A stretch of DNA of 61,626 bases from contig JACRHP010000016.1 of NCBI GenBank assembly GCA_016212005.1, positions 1 to 61,626 on the forward strand, given 5' to 3'. Of this stretch, positions 9,023-17,861 are shown one piece after another; position 1 is the first letter of the stretch, and each line of letters starts with the position of its first letter. The position numbers and the translations under genes were made by a program. A model generated the notes under the pieces. It was given only the letters and a program-made list of their open reading frames with translations, had not been told where the DNA came from and searched no databases. The stretch comes from Candidatus Omnitrophota bacterium. GTDB lineage: Bacteria; Omnitrophota; Gorgyraeia; Zapsychrales; Zapsychraceae.

Positions 9023-10492
9023 CTAGGCCTCCGCGCGTTTCCTCGACAGGTTTTGCTTGAATATTTCCGCCACTTCGGCGATCATGGGGAAACGATAGAG
9101 TCTATGAAAAAAGAAATACGAAAGAACGCCTATGCCGATCAGAATAACAAGCCGGAGCGCTTCGGGGACGGCTCCCGCGGTCAGAAATCGGTCGCAGGTG
9201 AAGAGGACGGCACCCATGGACAGCGAGCAAACCAAGGCTGGATGCAGTGCTTGGTAAACTGTGCGCATGTTTGTGCCGATGAGTCGTGAAATGACCAGAA
9301 ATATCAATGGTGCGCCGACCATCGCGACGATGGTCACGGCCACGGCAACGCCGGTGATGCCGAATTTAACGCCAATCATAATGGCCGCGGCCAGCGCGGC
9401 GAGGTTCAAGATGTCCGCCTTGAACTCAATGTCCGGGCGGCCTTTGGCGTAAAAGATCGAGCCCATGGTCATGCTGATGGAGTTAATCATCCCTAGGACG
9501 CACATGATCTGCATGGGTTTTACGATCGGCAGCCATTTTTCTCCTATAATGACTTTGACGAAATACGGACTTACCATCAGCAGACCGAACAAGAGCGGGA
9601 AAGTGACGATGGAAATATACGAAAGGATCTTGAGATAGTTTCTGGCCACCCGTGCGTTATCGTCCTGGATTTTCGCGAAGGTCGGGAAAGCGACACTGGT
9701 CAATATTGAGGATATTTTTCTCTGCGGCAGGGTGACGAGGTTGTAGGCCATCGTGTAGAATCCCAGAGGGACAGTCCCCAGAAAACGCCCGACGATGACA
9801 TAATCGATATTTTGTCCCAAATACGTGAGGATGTTGACGGACATGGCGTTAATGCCGAATTTAAACAGCTGACGAAATTTCTCCATTTGGAACATAAATT
9901 GCGGCCGCCAGGGTGAAGATGCCCAGGCGAGCAATGTCCCCATCCCTATCCCGAACAGCCTTCCCCACACCAGGCTCCAGACCCCCAACCCTTTGACGGC
10001 CAGCGCGATGGTCAGGATGGAATTGGACGCCATTTCCCATACCGACAGACTGGCCAGTTTCCCGAACTGCAGGTTTCTGGAAAACTGGGCGTTTTGAACG
10101 ATCCGAAGCGCCGCCAAAATGAAATTGAAGGAAAGCACGAATAATACGGGCTGCACCTCGTCGTTGCGGAAGAACCGCGCCGCCGGCCAGGAAAGAAACA
10201 TCATCATCAGGCATAGCGTGACACCGGTCACCACATTGGCCCAAAAAGCGCTGGAAAGATGTCCTTCGTCGATCTCTTTGCGTTGGATGAGCGCCGAAGA
10301 TATACCCAGATTATTGATCGTGTTGGCGAACAGGATGAAAATATTGGCGATGCCGATCACCCCGAATTCGTGCGGCGAGAGGATCCGGGCCAGGATGAGC
10401 GTCGTGACCGTCTGCATCCCCTGCTCCAGAAAGCGCCGCGTACCCGCCCAAACGACGCCGTGAAAAAAATGTTTTTTAAGGTCCTTGGTCAT
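9023..10492 (-). CDS. Oligosaccharide flippase family protein (Wzx-like)
   Basis: A 489-residue polytopic protein with about twelve to fourteen hydrophobic segments and the 'GVVWAGTRRFLEQG...LARILSPHEFG' opening typical of polysaccharide_synt/Wzx exporters. It should flip lipid-linked glycan units to the periplasm. AGGAG lies 8 bases before the ATG, which overlaps the upstream chimeric gene by 4 bp. The first 47 bp are about 91 percent identical to the first 47 bp of that upstream gene, so both proteins begin MTKD(L/F)KKHFFHGVVWAG. Confidence 0.85.
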   Translation of the reverse strand: MTKDLKKHFFHGVVWAGTRRFLEQGMQTVTTLILARILSPHEFGVIGIANIFILFANTINNLGISSALIQRKEIDEGHLSSAFWANVVTGVTLCLMMMFLSWPAARFFRNDEVQPVLFVLSFNFILAALRIVQNAQFSRNLQFGKLASLSVWEMASNSILTIALAVKGLGVWSLVWGRLFGIGMGTLLAWASSPWRPQFMFQMEKFRQLFKFGINAMSVNILTYLGQNIDYVIVGRFLGTVPLGFYTMAYNLVTLPQRKISSILTSVAFPTFAKIQDDNARVARNYLKILSYISIVTFPLLFGLLMVSPYFVKVIIGEKWLPIVKPMQIMCVLGMINSISMTMGSIFYAKGRPDIEFKADILNLAALAAAIMIGVKFGITGVAVAVTIVAMVGAPLIFLVISRLIGTNMRTVYQALHPALVCSLSMGAVLFTCDRFLTAGAVPEALRLVILIGIGVLSYFFFHRLYRFPMIAEVAEIFKQNLSRKRAEA

Positions 10493-11862
10493 GGCGCAAT
10501 CTCCTGGGCATCGGAGACAGCGGAAAGCGGGAAGACAATTTGCTTCTGCTGGGTGGGAATCCGCACAGCCCGGACCTTCGGCAACCCCTTTATGGCATAG
10601 ATTTTTTTTAACGAATCCGCTTCGAAGTTTATGTCCGCGGCCACAAAGACATTGCCGACCAACTGCCCTTTTTCCATGGATATGAAAGGATTTTTCAATA
10701 AAAAGCGGTCCATCGCTTCAGCGGGCCGGCATATCCGAAGGATGAAGACATTGTCATGGTGGTGATTGAACTGGACGACCGGGGCCCATTTTTCCTTGTA
10801 CTTGAGGACGCCGTCATTTAAAAAAGCCCGGCTCCCCCCCACGTTAATGCGCCGCAATTTGTTTTGTTCCATGAACCGAAAATAACCCACATAAAGCGCC
10901 GAAAGAACTTCTTTTTTGAGAAGTTCAAAGTCGCCGTCGAGGATACCGATCTTGCGTGGGGAAAAAACTCCCCGATGCATATTAACAATACTTCCCGAAA
11001 CATATTTACCCGTAGACTTATCTCTAACCAGAAGCAGCCACCCTTTTTTGAAATCCTCTCTGATGGCCGCATAAGGCAGCAGCATTTTTTCATCCGGATA
11101 CCGGTTGTGTATATAGGGAACGTACATTTTTTCGTAGAAAAACTTAAGCAAGACTTCGTCTCTTGTAAACTCGTGATCATAATTGTATTTTTTGAGCGCC
11201 TGGATATCGCTGTAGACGTTGCGATTTTTGGTGCGGGCGAAGTCCGAGAAGCCGTTAAAGGAGTCGTTCACCCGGTCGACCCATTTGGGGATAATGGCTG
11301 AGGCACCGAAAGAATCCGTTTCCTTTCGGATATAACGAAACCGCACGTCCGCCACGATAAAATCCATCCCGGCTGACCGGGCGTTAAAAACGTCAAGCAA
11401 TTTTTTCCGGCGAAAGGCCGTTTCTTTCTGGAGCGTGTATCCTTGTGGATAAAGGCGTTTAAGAAACGTCGGGTCGGGCTTGTTCTTGCATATGAAAATG
11501 CCCTTTAATCCCTCGTTTTGTTTTAAGTCGTTGACAACATATATGTTCAGGAATAGTTCATCCTTCAGCCGGAGTATGTTCTGGACCAGCCGGTTAGGGA
11601 ATCCGGGCAATCCCGCAAGGACGGACTTGCTAAAACCTTTCAACATTTTGAAGATACCAAGGTTGATCGACCTTAAATCATGGTCGCGCATAAATCCGAA
11701 ATACAATAAGTATAATGCCGTCATGGCCTGTTTTTTCAGGAGGCTGATATCGCCGTTTAACAGACCCATCCTCATCGGATAAAATACGCCATCCTTCCAG
11801 CGGACGGCGACGCCGGCCCAAACAACGCCGTGGAAAAAATGTTTTTTAAAGTCCTTAGTCAT
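10489..11862 (-). CDS. GNAT/FemAB-like protein with a flippase-derived N-terminus (chimera)
   Basis: The 457-residue product starts with 17 residues of the downstream flippase and then changes abruptly to GNAT-like sequence. Residues about 21-155 look like the C-terminal part of one acyltransferase-like domain; residues about 166-450 look like a complete second one. The two share segments such as 'ISLLKKQAMTALYLLYFGFM' and 'FELLKKEVLSALYVGYFRFM'. A glycan or lipid acyl/aminoacyl transfer role is possible but not demonstrable. An internal ATG at residue 166 could start the intact domain alone. No good Shine-Dalgarno precedes the first ATG. The arrangement suggests duplication followed by in-frame deletion. 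Confidence 0.6.
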   Translation of the reverse strand: MTKDFKKHFFHGVVWAGVAVRWKDGVFYPMRMGLLNGDISLLKKQAMTALYLLYFGFMRDHDLRSINLGIFKMLKGFSKSVLAGLPGFPNRLVQNILRLKDELFLNIYVVNDLKQNEGLKGIFICKNKPDPTFLKRLYPQGYTLQKETAFRRKKLLDVFNARSAGMDFIVADVRFRYIRKETDSFGASAIIPKWVDRVNDSFNGFSDFARTKNRNVYSDIQALKKYNYDHEFTRDEVLLKFFYEKMYVPYIHNRYPDEKMLLPYAAIREDFKKGWLLLVRDKSTGKYVSGSIVNMHRGVFSPRKIGILDGDFELLKKEVLSALYVGYFRFMEQNKLRRINVGGSRAFLNDGVLKYKEKWAPVVQFNHHHDNVFILRICRPAEAMDRFLLKNPFISMEKGQLVGNVFVAADINFEADSLKKIYAIKGLPKVRAVRIPTQQKQIVFPLSAVSDAQEIAP

Positions 11863-11887
11863 TGTCCATGCTGCTTATTTTATTCCA

Positions 11888-11912
11888 GATACTGTCACTA
11901 TATGACAGTATC
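11888..11912. promoter_or_regulatory. 25-bp perfect dyad upstream of the flippase operon
   Basis: GATACTGTCA, 5 bp, then TGACAGTATC: perfect 10-bp arms. It is centred 38 bp upstream of the ATG at 11862, a reasonable place for a dimeric repressor site. No regulator gene next to it identifies the ligand. Confidence 0.4.
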
Positions 11913-11934
11913 AGTACCTAAAATATAATAGCTC

Positions 11935-11966
11935 CCCGGACACTCCCGGAGTGTCCGGGTTTTTTC
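11935..11966 (+). terminator. Strong hairpin with T-run
   Basis: A near-perfect palindrome with a 12-bp stem (CCCGGACACTCC/GGAGTGTCCGGG) and minimal loop is followed on the plus strand by six T. On the minus strand it starts six bases after a stop codon (11965-11967) that ends a partial copy of the SNase gene 3' end. It may therefore be a bidirectional terminator that once closed that gene. Confidence 0.55.
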
Positions 11967-12164
11967 ATTCCACCTTCCTCGCCAGGCCTTTGGTCGACCA
12001 GCGCTTCACCAGTCTTCCAGCACCCGCGGCGCCAGATAAAACGGCAGGGACAGCAGTCCGAAAGATTTTCCGGCGATCCCGATATTCTCTTTTTTGAGCG
12101 GTCCGCTGTAAATCCTTGTTAACCTGGCATCCGGGACGGCCCGGGCAAAACTGAATAAAGATTT
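11965..12164 (-). pseudogene. Gene debris: partial SNase 3' copy and an unidentified C-terminal fragment
   Basis: Positions 11965-12000 repeat the last codons of the nuclease gene at 12239 (both encode KGLARKVE and a stop). Immediately upstream, in another frame, 12006-12164 encode about 52 residues without a start, including 'RLTRIYSGPLKKENIGIAGK' and ending 'LAPRVLEDW' plus a stop. The composition looks protein-like, but I do not recognise the family. An AT-rich dyad (ATACAATG/CATTGTAT, 12175-12200) separates this debris from the intact nuclease gene. I see no functional gene between 11863 and 12238. Confidence 0.45.
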
Positions 12165-12238
12165 TTATATGATGATACAATGTTTATACATACATTGTAT
12201 AAGATACATACATACTTATGTCAAGCATGTATGCGGAT

Positions 12239-13084
12239 CTATTCGACTTTTCTCGCCAGGCCTTTGTCCACCAGCACCTGGTTGAGCAGTTTGCCGTTTT
12301 CGACGATCGTTTCGGGGGATGTTTCGCCGGGAAGGTAGTAGATGTCCACCGTGTAGCGGCCGTACTGGCCGAGCTTGTAGGTCTTCACCACGACCAGCGG
12401 CCGGTCGGCCCGCGTGCCTTTGGCGGAGGGTTTTTTCACGACGCATCGGGCGAGTTCCCTCTCGACAAACCGTTTGGCTTTGCGTCCTTTAGGGGTCCCG
12501 ATTTCCGGGGCGTTGATACCGCGCAGGCGCACGCGGTGCTCCTGTTTGCTCTTGAAACCGACGTCGATCTCCAGGTCAAACGTGTCGGCGTCCAGGATTT
12601 TGAGCACTTCGGCGGCGTAGGTGTATAGCCGCTGCGGTTTGACTTTGAGCGTCTTGCTCTGGTTCGCGGCCGCGGCGTCCTCAACGGCGCCGTAATAGTC
12701 TTTCTGGATCCGTTTGGTCAGCTCGTATTTGTTCCAGCCGTGCCGGCAGGCTTCCTTGAGATAAAATTCCCGCGCTTTGGCATCGTGCACCGCCAGGACA
12801 CAGCAGATCAGGCTCCAGCCGACCACCCGGTTGCCGTACTTTTCCGGATACCCTTTGGAAAACGCTTTGTAAAACTGGGTATACCTTTGCAGGGCCCAGT
12901 CCGGGACCTCGATCTCCCGGGCGATATCTTTGAGGAGCATGCCGGTGGAGTCCTTGTACTCCGTTGCCAGCCGGCCGGCGTCCCAATAGCCGCGCACCAT
13001 GGACAACTTGTCTTCATCTTCCAGCGAGTCGTCGATGCCGGAGAGGATCTTTTTGATCTGGGCGATGACCGGAGATTGTTCCAT
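12239..13084 (-). CDS. DUF1016_N-SNase fusion (putative nuclease)
   Basis: A 281-residue two-domain protein. Residues 1-135 match the DUF1016 N-terminal region ('YWDAGRLATE', 'LQRYTQFYKAFSKGYP', 'WSLICCVLAVHDAKAREFYL'). Residues about 150-281 are a staphylococcal-nuclease-like domain: 'ILDADTFDLEID', 'RLRGINAPE' and 'YGRYTVDIYYL', which supply equivalents of Asp21, Arg35, Glu43 and Arg87. The Asp40 position is Asn. DUF1016 normally carries its own PDDEXK nuclease domain, which is here replaced by an SNase domain. AAAGGAAG precedes the ATG. A DUF4143 ATPase ends 15 bp upstream, so this is probably a mobile defence or conflict module. Confidence 0.75.
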   Translation of the reverse strand: MEQSPVIAQIKKILSGIDDSLEDEDKLSMVRGYWDAGRLATEYKDSTGMLLKDIAREIEVPDWALQRYTQFYKAFSKGYPEKYGNRVVGWSLICCVLAVHDAKAREFYLKEACRHGWNKYELTKRIQKDYYGAVEDAAAANQSKTLKVKPQRLYTYAAEVLKILDADTFDLEIDVGFKSKQEHRVRLRGINAPEIGTPKGRKAKRFVERELARCVVKKPSAKGTRADRPLVVVKTYKLGQYGRYTVDIYYLPGETSPETIVENGKLLNQVLVDKGLARKVE

Positions 13085-13099
13085 GTCTTCCTTTCGCGA

Positions 13100-14266
13100 T
13101 CACCCCGGAGACTGCCGGTGCTGCCTGCCCGGCGCAATCGCGTCTATCAGGCTGGATAAGTTTACAAAATGAACTTTGGTCCCAAGGATGACGCGGCTGA
13201 TGGTCCTGGCCGCGTCGTGACTGACGACATATGCTTCACTTTGCGGATACTGGCGCAAAAAGGCCTCAAGATTGCGCGCGTCAAATTCCGCGCCCTTCCA
13301 TTTGCATTCCACCGCGATGCAAGGTTTTCCTTCCCGGGGAAACACGAAATCGATCTCATGCCCCCGCTTGTCCCGCCAGTAGCATATTGGACGCGTTTGC
13401 AAATGGGCATGGATTTCGTTGAGCACAAAATGTTCCCAGAGCGGCCCCATATCGTCGGGGCGGATTTCGCGCCACCCGCGGAAATAACAAAAAAATCCCG
13501 TGTCAAATCCGTAGACCTTGGGCGCGGCAACGATCTCGGTCGCCCGGCGCCGGCTGAACGGCCGGACGACATGGACAACATATGTGGCCTCTAAAATTTT
13601 GAGATAATTGTTGATGGTCGCGCGGCTGACCTCACAGGGCCCGGCGAAACGGGTGGCCTCAAAAATCCCGCCGCTTTGAGCCATCAACAGCTCAAAGAAT
13701 TTCTGGAAGGAATACCGCTTTCCCAGGCGGAATAATTCCTGAACGTCCTTCGCCCAATACGCGTCCGCCCATTCCTGGATATCCCTTTCTGGGAATTCAT
13801 CCGACATAAAAAACGGCGGCAATCCGCCGAACAAAAAACGGTGATTCCAGTCGGGCCGGCCGAAATTTCTCAAATCTTCGCTCATCATCGGAACCAGCCA
13901 AACTTCACTCTTGCGGCCGGTCAGGGTGTCCCGGAATTTTGCCGACGCCCCCAACAAAGAAGAACCGGTGGCAATAATTCCGGTTTTGGGATAGTGATCC
14001 GCGGCAATCTTGAGCAATTCAGACGGATTAGCCAAACGGTGGACCTCATCAAGGACGATGCGCTTCCCGCGCACGCTGTCCAGGAAGCCTTCGGGGTCGT
14101 CCATCAAGGCCCGCACGCGGGGCAATTCGCAGTCAAAATATTCGATATCTTTAAGGGATTGGCAGAGGCAGGTCTTCCCTGCCCGGCGCACGCCCGACAG
14201 CCAGATGACGGAGCGTTTCTTCCAGCTTGATTCAATCTTGCGGATCCAGAATTCGCGGTTTACCAT
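13100..14266 (-). CDS. AAA_14/DUF4143 ATPase
   Basis: A 388-residue ATPase with 'SGVRRAGKTCL' Walker A, 'RIVLDEVHRL' Walker B, a 'IATGSSLL' sensor segment and a C-terminal DUF4143 domain. The PD-(D/E)XK-like residues are kept: 'GHEIDFVFP' and 'CIAVECKWKG'. It is an independent relative of the ATPases at 5197 and 41356. Cellular function of the family is unknown. It precedes the DUF1016-SNase gene and has a 15-bp palindrome 12 bp before its start. Confidence 0.82.
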   Translation of the reverse strand: MVNREFWIRKIESSWKKRSVIWLSGVRRAGKTCLCQSLKDIEYFDCELPRVRALMDDPEGFLDSVRGKRIVLDEVHRLANPSELLKIAADHYPKTGIIATGSSLLGASAKFRDTLTGRKSEVWLVPMMSEDLRNFGRPDWNHRFLFGGLPPFFMSDEFPERDIQEWADAYWAKDVQELFRLGKRYSFQKFFELLMAQSGGIFEATRFAGPCEVSRATINNYLKILEATYVVHVVRPFSRRRATEIVAAPKVYGFDTGFFCYFRGWREIRPDDMGPLWEHFVLNEIHAHLQTRPICYWRDKRGHEIDFVFPREGKPCIAVECKWKGAEFDARNLEAFLRQYPQSEAYVVSHDAARTISRVILGTKVHFVNLSSLIDAIAPGRQHRQSPG

Positions 14267-14278
14267 ACGTAGATACTA

Positions 14279-14293
14279 TAGCACATAGTGCTA
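14279..14293. promoter_or_regulatory. 15-bp palindrome upstream of the DUF4143 ATPase
   Basis: TAGCAC-ATA-GTGCTA is a perfect 6-bp dyad directly upstream of the ATPase start. The rest of the 130-bp gap up to 14396 holds alternating AGTGT/ACACT motifs around 14354-14396 and no gene. An operator is plausible; no regulator is identified. Confidence 0.3.
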
Positions 14294-14396
14294 CCAAACG
14301 CAATTATACATTACAGATGGAAATAATCCCTTTTGTCGGTTTGCAACTTCAAAAAGTGTTAATATTTACACCTTTCAGTGTAAGATCTGACACTTT

Positions 14397-15362
<966 letters not shown>

Positions 15363-15390
15363 AATAAAAATCCTTTCCTGAGTGTGGTTG

Positions 15391-15446
15391 CAAGGTCACA
15401 AAGTCACCAGGTCACATGTGACTGGGTGACCTTGTGTCCTGGTGAC
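15391..15446. repeat. Foldback repeat, 8-bp unit (GTCAC type)
   Basis: Three copies of an AGGTCACA-like octamer are followed directly by the inverted array (TGTGACTG, GGTGACCT, TGTGTCCT, GGTGAC). The element ends one base before the stop codon of the CpsD-like gene at 15447. It can fold into a long imperfect hairpin in the transcript. Confidence 0.85.
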
Positions 15447-16232
15447 TTATAAGTATCTGTAAATATACTCCGGCAAGTGGTACTCGATGTTCGTCAGGAC
15501 ATGCCCGATGACCTTGCAGTGGGACTGGTCGAGAAGTTCCGTCGCCCGCTGGACGATACCGCGCTGGGTGCGTCCGGCCTGGATGACCATCAGGACCCCG
15601 TCCGCCAGCGCGCCGATGATGCCGGAATCGGTGACGGAAACGATGGGCGGCGTGTCGAGGACGATATAGTCGAACTGGGTCTTCATCTCCGCCAAAAAGC
15701 GTTTCATGGTTTCCGATCCCAGCAGTTCCGCCGGGTTCTCCGCCACCGCGCCGGCGGCGATGAAGGCGAGGTTCTCCAGGTCGACATGGAACAGCGCTTC
15801 CGACAGCTCGGCCTTGCCGCTTAAGATCTCCGTGAGCCCGGTCTTGTGGTCGACCCCGAGATATTTCGCCACGCGGCCGCGGCGCATGTCGGCGTCGATC
15901 AGAAGGACCTTCGGCTTCTGCGTCGACTGGGCGAGGACCATGGCCAGGTTGAGCGAAGTGACGGTCTTGCCTTCCGAGTGGACCGAGCTGGTGACGACCA
16001 GCGTCTTCAAGGGGCGCTTGGCGCTCGTCGAGAGGACGTTCGTCCTCAAGATCTTGTATTGCTCGGTGATCAGGGCCTTGGGGTCGAAATACGCGACCAG
16101 GCGCGGGTCTATTGCAGAGTCCCCGATTTTCTTGATGACGAGTTCCTTGTGTTCGCGGATGCGGGTGATCTTGTCGATCCTCTCCAGCCTGTCTTCCGCT
16201 GCCTTGCGTAACGCTTCGGTGATTTTACCCAT
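15447..16232 (-). CDS. CpsD/CapB-type tyrosine kinase (XrtA-EPS type)
   Basis: A 261-residue BY-kinase-like ATPase. It has the Walker A-like 'SSVHSEGKTVTSLNLA' near residue 80, Walker A' 'LLIDADMRRGR' and 'YIVLDTPPIVSVTDS'. The C-terminus ends in a short tyrosine cluster ('PEYIYRYL') that could be autophosphorylated. These kinases cycle phosphorylation with the Wzz-type partner to control EPS chain length at the inner membrane. The cognate Wzz is at 17859-19154. AAGGAT precedes the ATG. Confidence 0.87.
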   Translation of the reverse strand: MGKITEALRKAAEDRLERIDKITRIREHKELVIKKIGDSAIDPRLVAYFDPKALITEQYKILRTNVLSTSAKRPLKTLVVTSSVHSEGKTVTSLNLAMVLAQSTQKPKVLLIDADMRRGRVAKYLGVDHKTGLTEILSGKAELSEALFHVDLENLAFIAAGAVAENPAELLGSETMKRFLAEMKTQFDYIVLDTPPIVSVTDSGIIGALADGVLMVIQAGRTQRGIVQRATELLDQSHCKVIGHVLTNIEYHLPEYIYRYL

Positions 16233-16247
16233 GAGGTATCCTTTGTT

Positions 16248-16333
16248 AGGTTAATGGTTAATCGTGAATGGTGAATAGTGAATGGTGGACGGTTTTTGTT
16301 TTACCATTAACCATTTACTCTTTACCATTTACC
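16248..16333. repeat. Foldback repeat, 7-bp unit (GTTAATG/GTGAATG type)
   Basis: Six heptads (GTTAATG, GTTAATC, GTGAATG, GTGAATA, GTGAATG, GTGGACG), a T-rich spacer, then five inverted heptads (TTTTACC, ATTAACC, ATTTACT, CTTTACC, ATTTACC). The right arm overlaps the last codons of the coiled-coil gene at 16315, so the residues VNGKE are encoded by the repeat. Confidence 0.88.
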
Positions 16334-16824
16334 GCGCTCATTTCATCTAATTTCTTTACCTTGTCATTCAACGCCACAAATTTTTCCAGAAGCAGTTTGT
16401 TGTTGATCTTCAGGTCCTCGATCCTGGCCGCGGCTGATTTCAGGTTTTCCAGACCGGTCCTCATCTGTTTGAGCTCGCTTTCGAGCCGGACGACCTGTCT
16501 TTCCTGGGCCTTCTTCGCCGCTTCCTCGCGTGTCAGGCCCTCGCGGATGGCCGCCAGATCGCTTTTTTGTTCACTCATGTATTGCGCCAGGGAAAGCGAC
16601 ATGGTTTCCCGGACGTCCCTTGATTCCGTCAGGGTCTTGACGTTGATCACGATCGACGTCGCCGCGACGATGACCAGCAGTATGGACGGGATGGCGCCTC
16701 CGAGGCCTGGAGAACCGTATCTTTTCCCGGCGGCGGGCGCGGGACCAGCGGCGCTGATCACCGTCTTTGCTTGTTCTTCCCGCGCTTCCCTGACCTTGTT
16801 AAGCGCGTCTATCAGTTTGCTCAT
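16315..16824 (-). CDS. Single-pass coiled-coil protein of the EPS cluster
   Basis: A 169-residue protein with no family I recognise. One membrane segment ('IPSILLVIVAATSIVINV') lies at about residues 45-62, preceded by a Pro/Ala/Gly-rich linker and an amphipathic N-terminus. The remainder is a long heptad-rich coiled coil ('VVRLESELKQMRTGLENLKS'). Its position between the CpsD-like kinase and the ExeA-like ATPase suggests a membrane scaffold for EPS assembly. The 'MSKLIDALNKVREAREEQ' start resembles the N-termini of CpsD/ExeA-associated proteins. The last codons lie in a foldback repeat. Confidence 0.7.
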   Translation of the reverse strand: MSKLIDALNKVREAREEQAKTVISAAGPAPAAGKRYGSPGLGGAIPSILLVIVAATSIVINVKTLTESRDVRETMSLSLAQYMSEQKSDLAAIREGLTREEAAKKAQERQVVRLESELKQMRTGLENLKSAAARIEDLKINNKLLLEKFVALNDKVKKLDEMSAVNGKE

Positions 16825-16834
16825 AACCTTGATA

Positions 16835-16898
16835 ATAGTTAATGGTGAATGGTTAAGGGTGTCTTTTACTATTTACCGTTCACTATTTACTATTCACC
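16835..16898. repeat. Foldback repeat, 7-bp unit (GTTAATG/GTGAATG type)
   Basis: Left heptads ATAGTTA, ATGGTGA, ATGGTTA face right heptads TTTTACT, ATTTACC, GTTCACT, ATTTACT, ATTCACC. The right end covers the stop codon (16890-16892) and last two codons of the ExeA-like ATPase gene. The unit is closely related to the element at 16248. Confidence 0.85.
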
Positions 16899-17771
16899 TC
16901 CTGTAATTTTTTCAAATTCCTCATTAATATCAATGTCCGACTTTTTTTTGATCTCCCCCGCGATCTGGCTGGAGGGCGATTCCTGGATGACCTCTTCCAT
17001 GAGCGCGCGGTCGACGATATCTTTTTCGTAGATAAAGCCGTTCAACAGGGCGCTGTCGCAGATCTGGTTGATCACCCGCGGCACGCCTTTGGAATATTGG
17101 CAGATCAACTCCAGCGCTTCGTCCGTGAAATACTGGCGCTGCGATTTGCTGGCCACTTTCAGCCGGTGCAGGATGTACTGTCTGGCGTCTTCCTGGCTCA
17201 AGGGCGTCAGATGATAAAAGACCGAAATGCGCTGGCGTAACTGTTCCAGCCGGGGCAGGGCGAGCTTTTTTTTGAGTTCCGGCTGTCCCAGGAAGATGAT
17301 CTGGATCAACTTCTCGTTTTCGGTCTCCAGGTTCGAAAGCATGCGGATCTCCTCCAGGACCACTGGCTTGAGGTTCTGGGCTTCGTCGATGATCAGGACG
17401 ACGTTGTGACCGTTACGCAGCTGTTCGATAAGGTAGGCGTTCAACTGGGACAGGAGCTGCGCCTTGGACCCGGGCCGGTATTCGACCCCCAGGTCTTCGA
17501 GGATGGTGCACAACAGGTCCTTGCCGCCGATGTGGGTATTGGTCACCAGGGCCGTCTGCGTGCGGGCGTCGAGCTTGTTGAGGAGCGTGCGGCAGACGGT
17601 CGTTTTCCCGGAGCCGATGTCACCGGTGATGACGACAAACCCCTTGCGGGACTCGATGGCGTAGATGAGCGTGCTCAAGGCCTCGAGGTGTTTGGTGCTC
17701 TCGTAGAAAAACCGTGAGCTCGGCGTCATGTTGAACGGCGCCTCCTTAAAGCCATAGAACTTATGGTACAT
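16890..17771 (-). CDS. ExeA-family AAA ATPase (XrtA/PEP-CTERM-associated type)
   Basis: A 293-residue ATPase from the ATG at 17771, which has GAGG upstream and gives the family's usual 'MYHKFYGFKEAPFNMTP' start. Longer readings would pass through a foldback repeat. Walker A is 'TGDIGSGKTT', Walker B 'VVLIIDEAQNL' and sensor 'IIFLGQPELKKKL', followed by a C-terminal helical lid ('GVPRVINQICDSALL'). ExeA-type ATPases remodel envelope assemblies; this subtype is regularly found in exosortase-linked EPS loci. It sits between Wzz and the coiled-coil gene. Confidence 0.85.
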   Translation of the reverse strand: MYHKFYGFKEAPFNMTPSSRFFYESTKHLEALSTLIYAIESRKGFVVITGDIGSGKTTVCRTLLNKLDARTQTALVTNTHIGGKDLLCTILEDLGVEYRPGSKAQLLSQLNAYLIEQLRNGHNVVLIIDEAQNLKPVVLEEIRMLSNLETENEKLIQIIFLGQPELKKKLALPRLEQLRQRISVFYHLTPLSQEDARQYILHRLKVASKSQRQYFTDEALELICQYSKGVPRVINQICDSALLNGFIYEKDIVDRALMEEVIQESPSSQIAGEIKKKSDIDINEEFEKITGGE

Positions 17772-17790
17772 TTTGATTGCCTCGTTTTCA

Positions 17791-17861
17791 GGTGATAGGT
17801 GGTAGGTTTTAGGTGTTAGTGGCTTTGGCCCTATCACCTTCCAACTATCACCCATCAACTA
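17791..17861. repeat. Foldback repeat, 7-bp unit (GGTGATA type)
   Basis: Four heptads (GGTGATA, GGTGGTA, GGTTTTA, GGTGTTA), an 11-bp spacer, then CCTATCA, CCTTCCA, ACTATCA, CCCATCA. The right end abuts the TAG of the Wzz-type gene at 17859. Confidence 0.86.

Noticed and set aside
11965-12180. 71-aa open frame between the GNAT-like and SNase genes
   Set aside because: Only its last ten residues resemble a protein (the SNase C-terminus); the rest is read out of frame through another gene fragment.
15391-15446. Possible CRISPR array or direct-repeat locus
   Set aside because: Units are only 7-8 bp without spacers, and each array is followed by its own inverse; no cas genes are present in the window.
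17772-17858. Longer start for the ExeA-like ATPase at 17858
   Set aside because: The extension runs through a foldback repeat; ATG 17771 gives the family-standard N-terminus with GAGG upstream.
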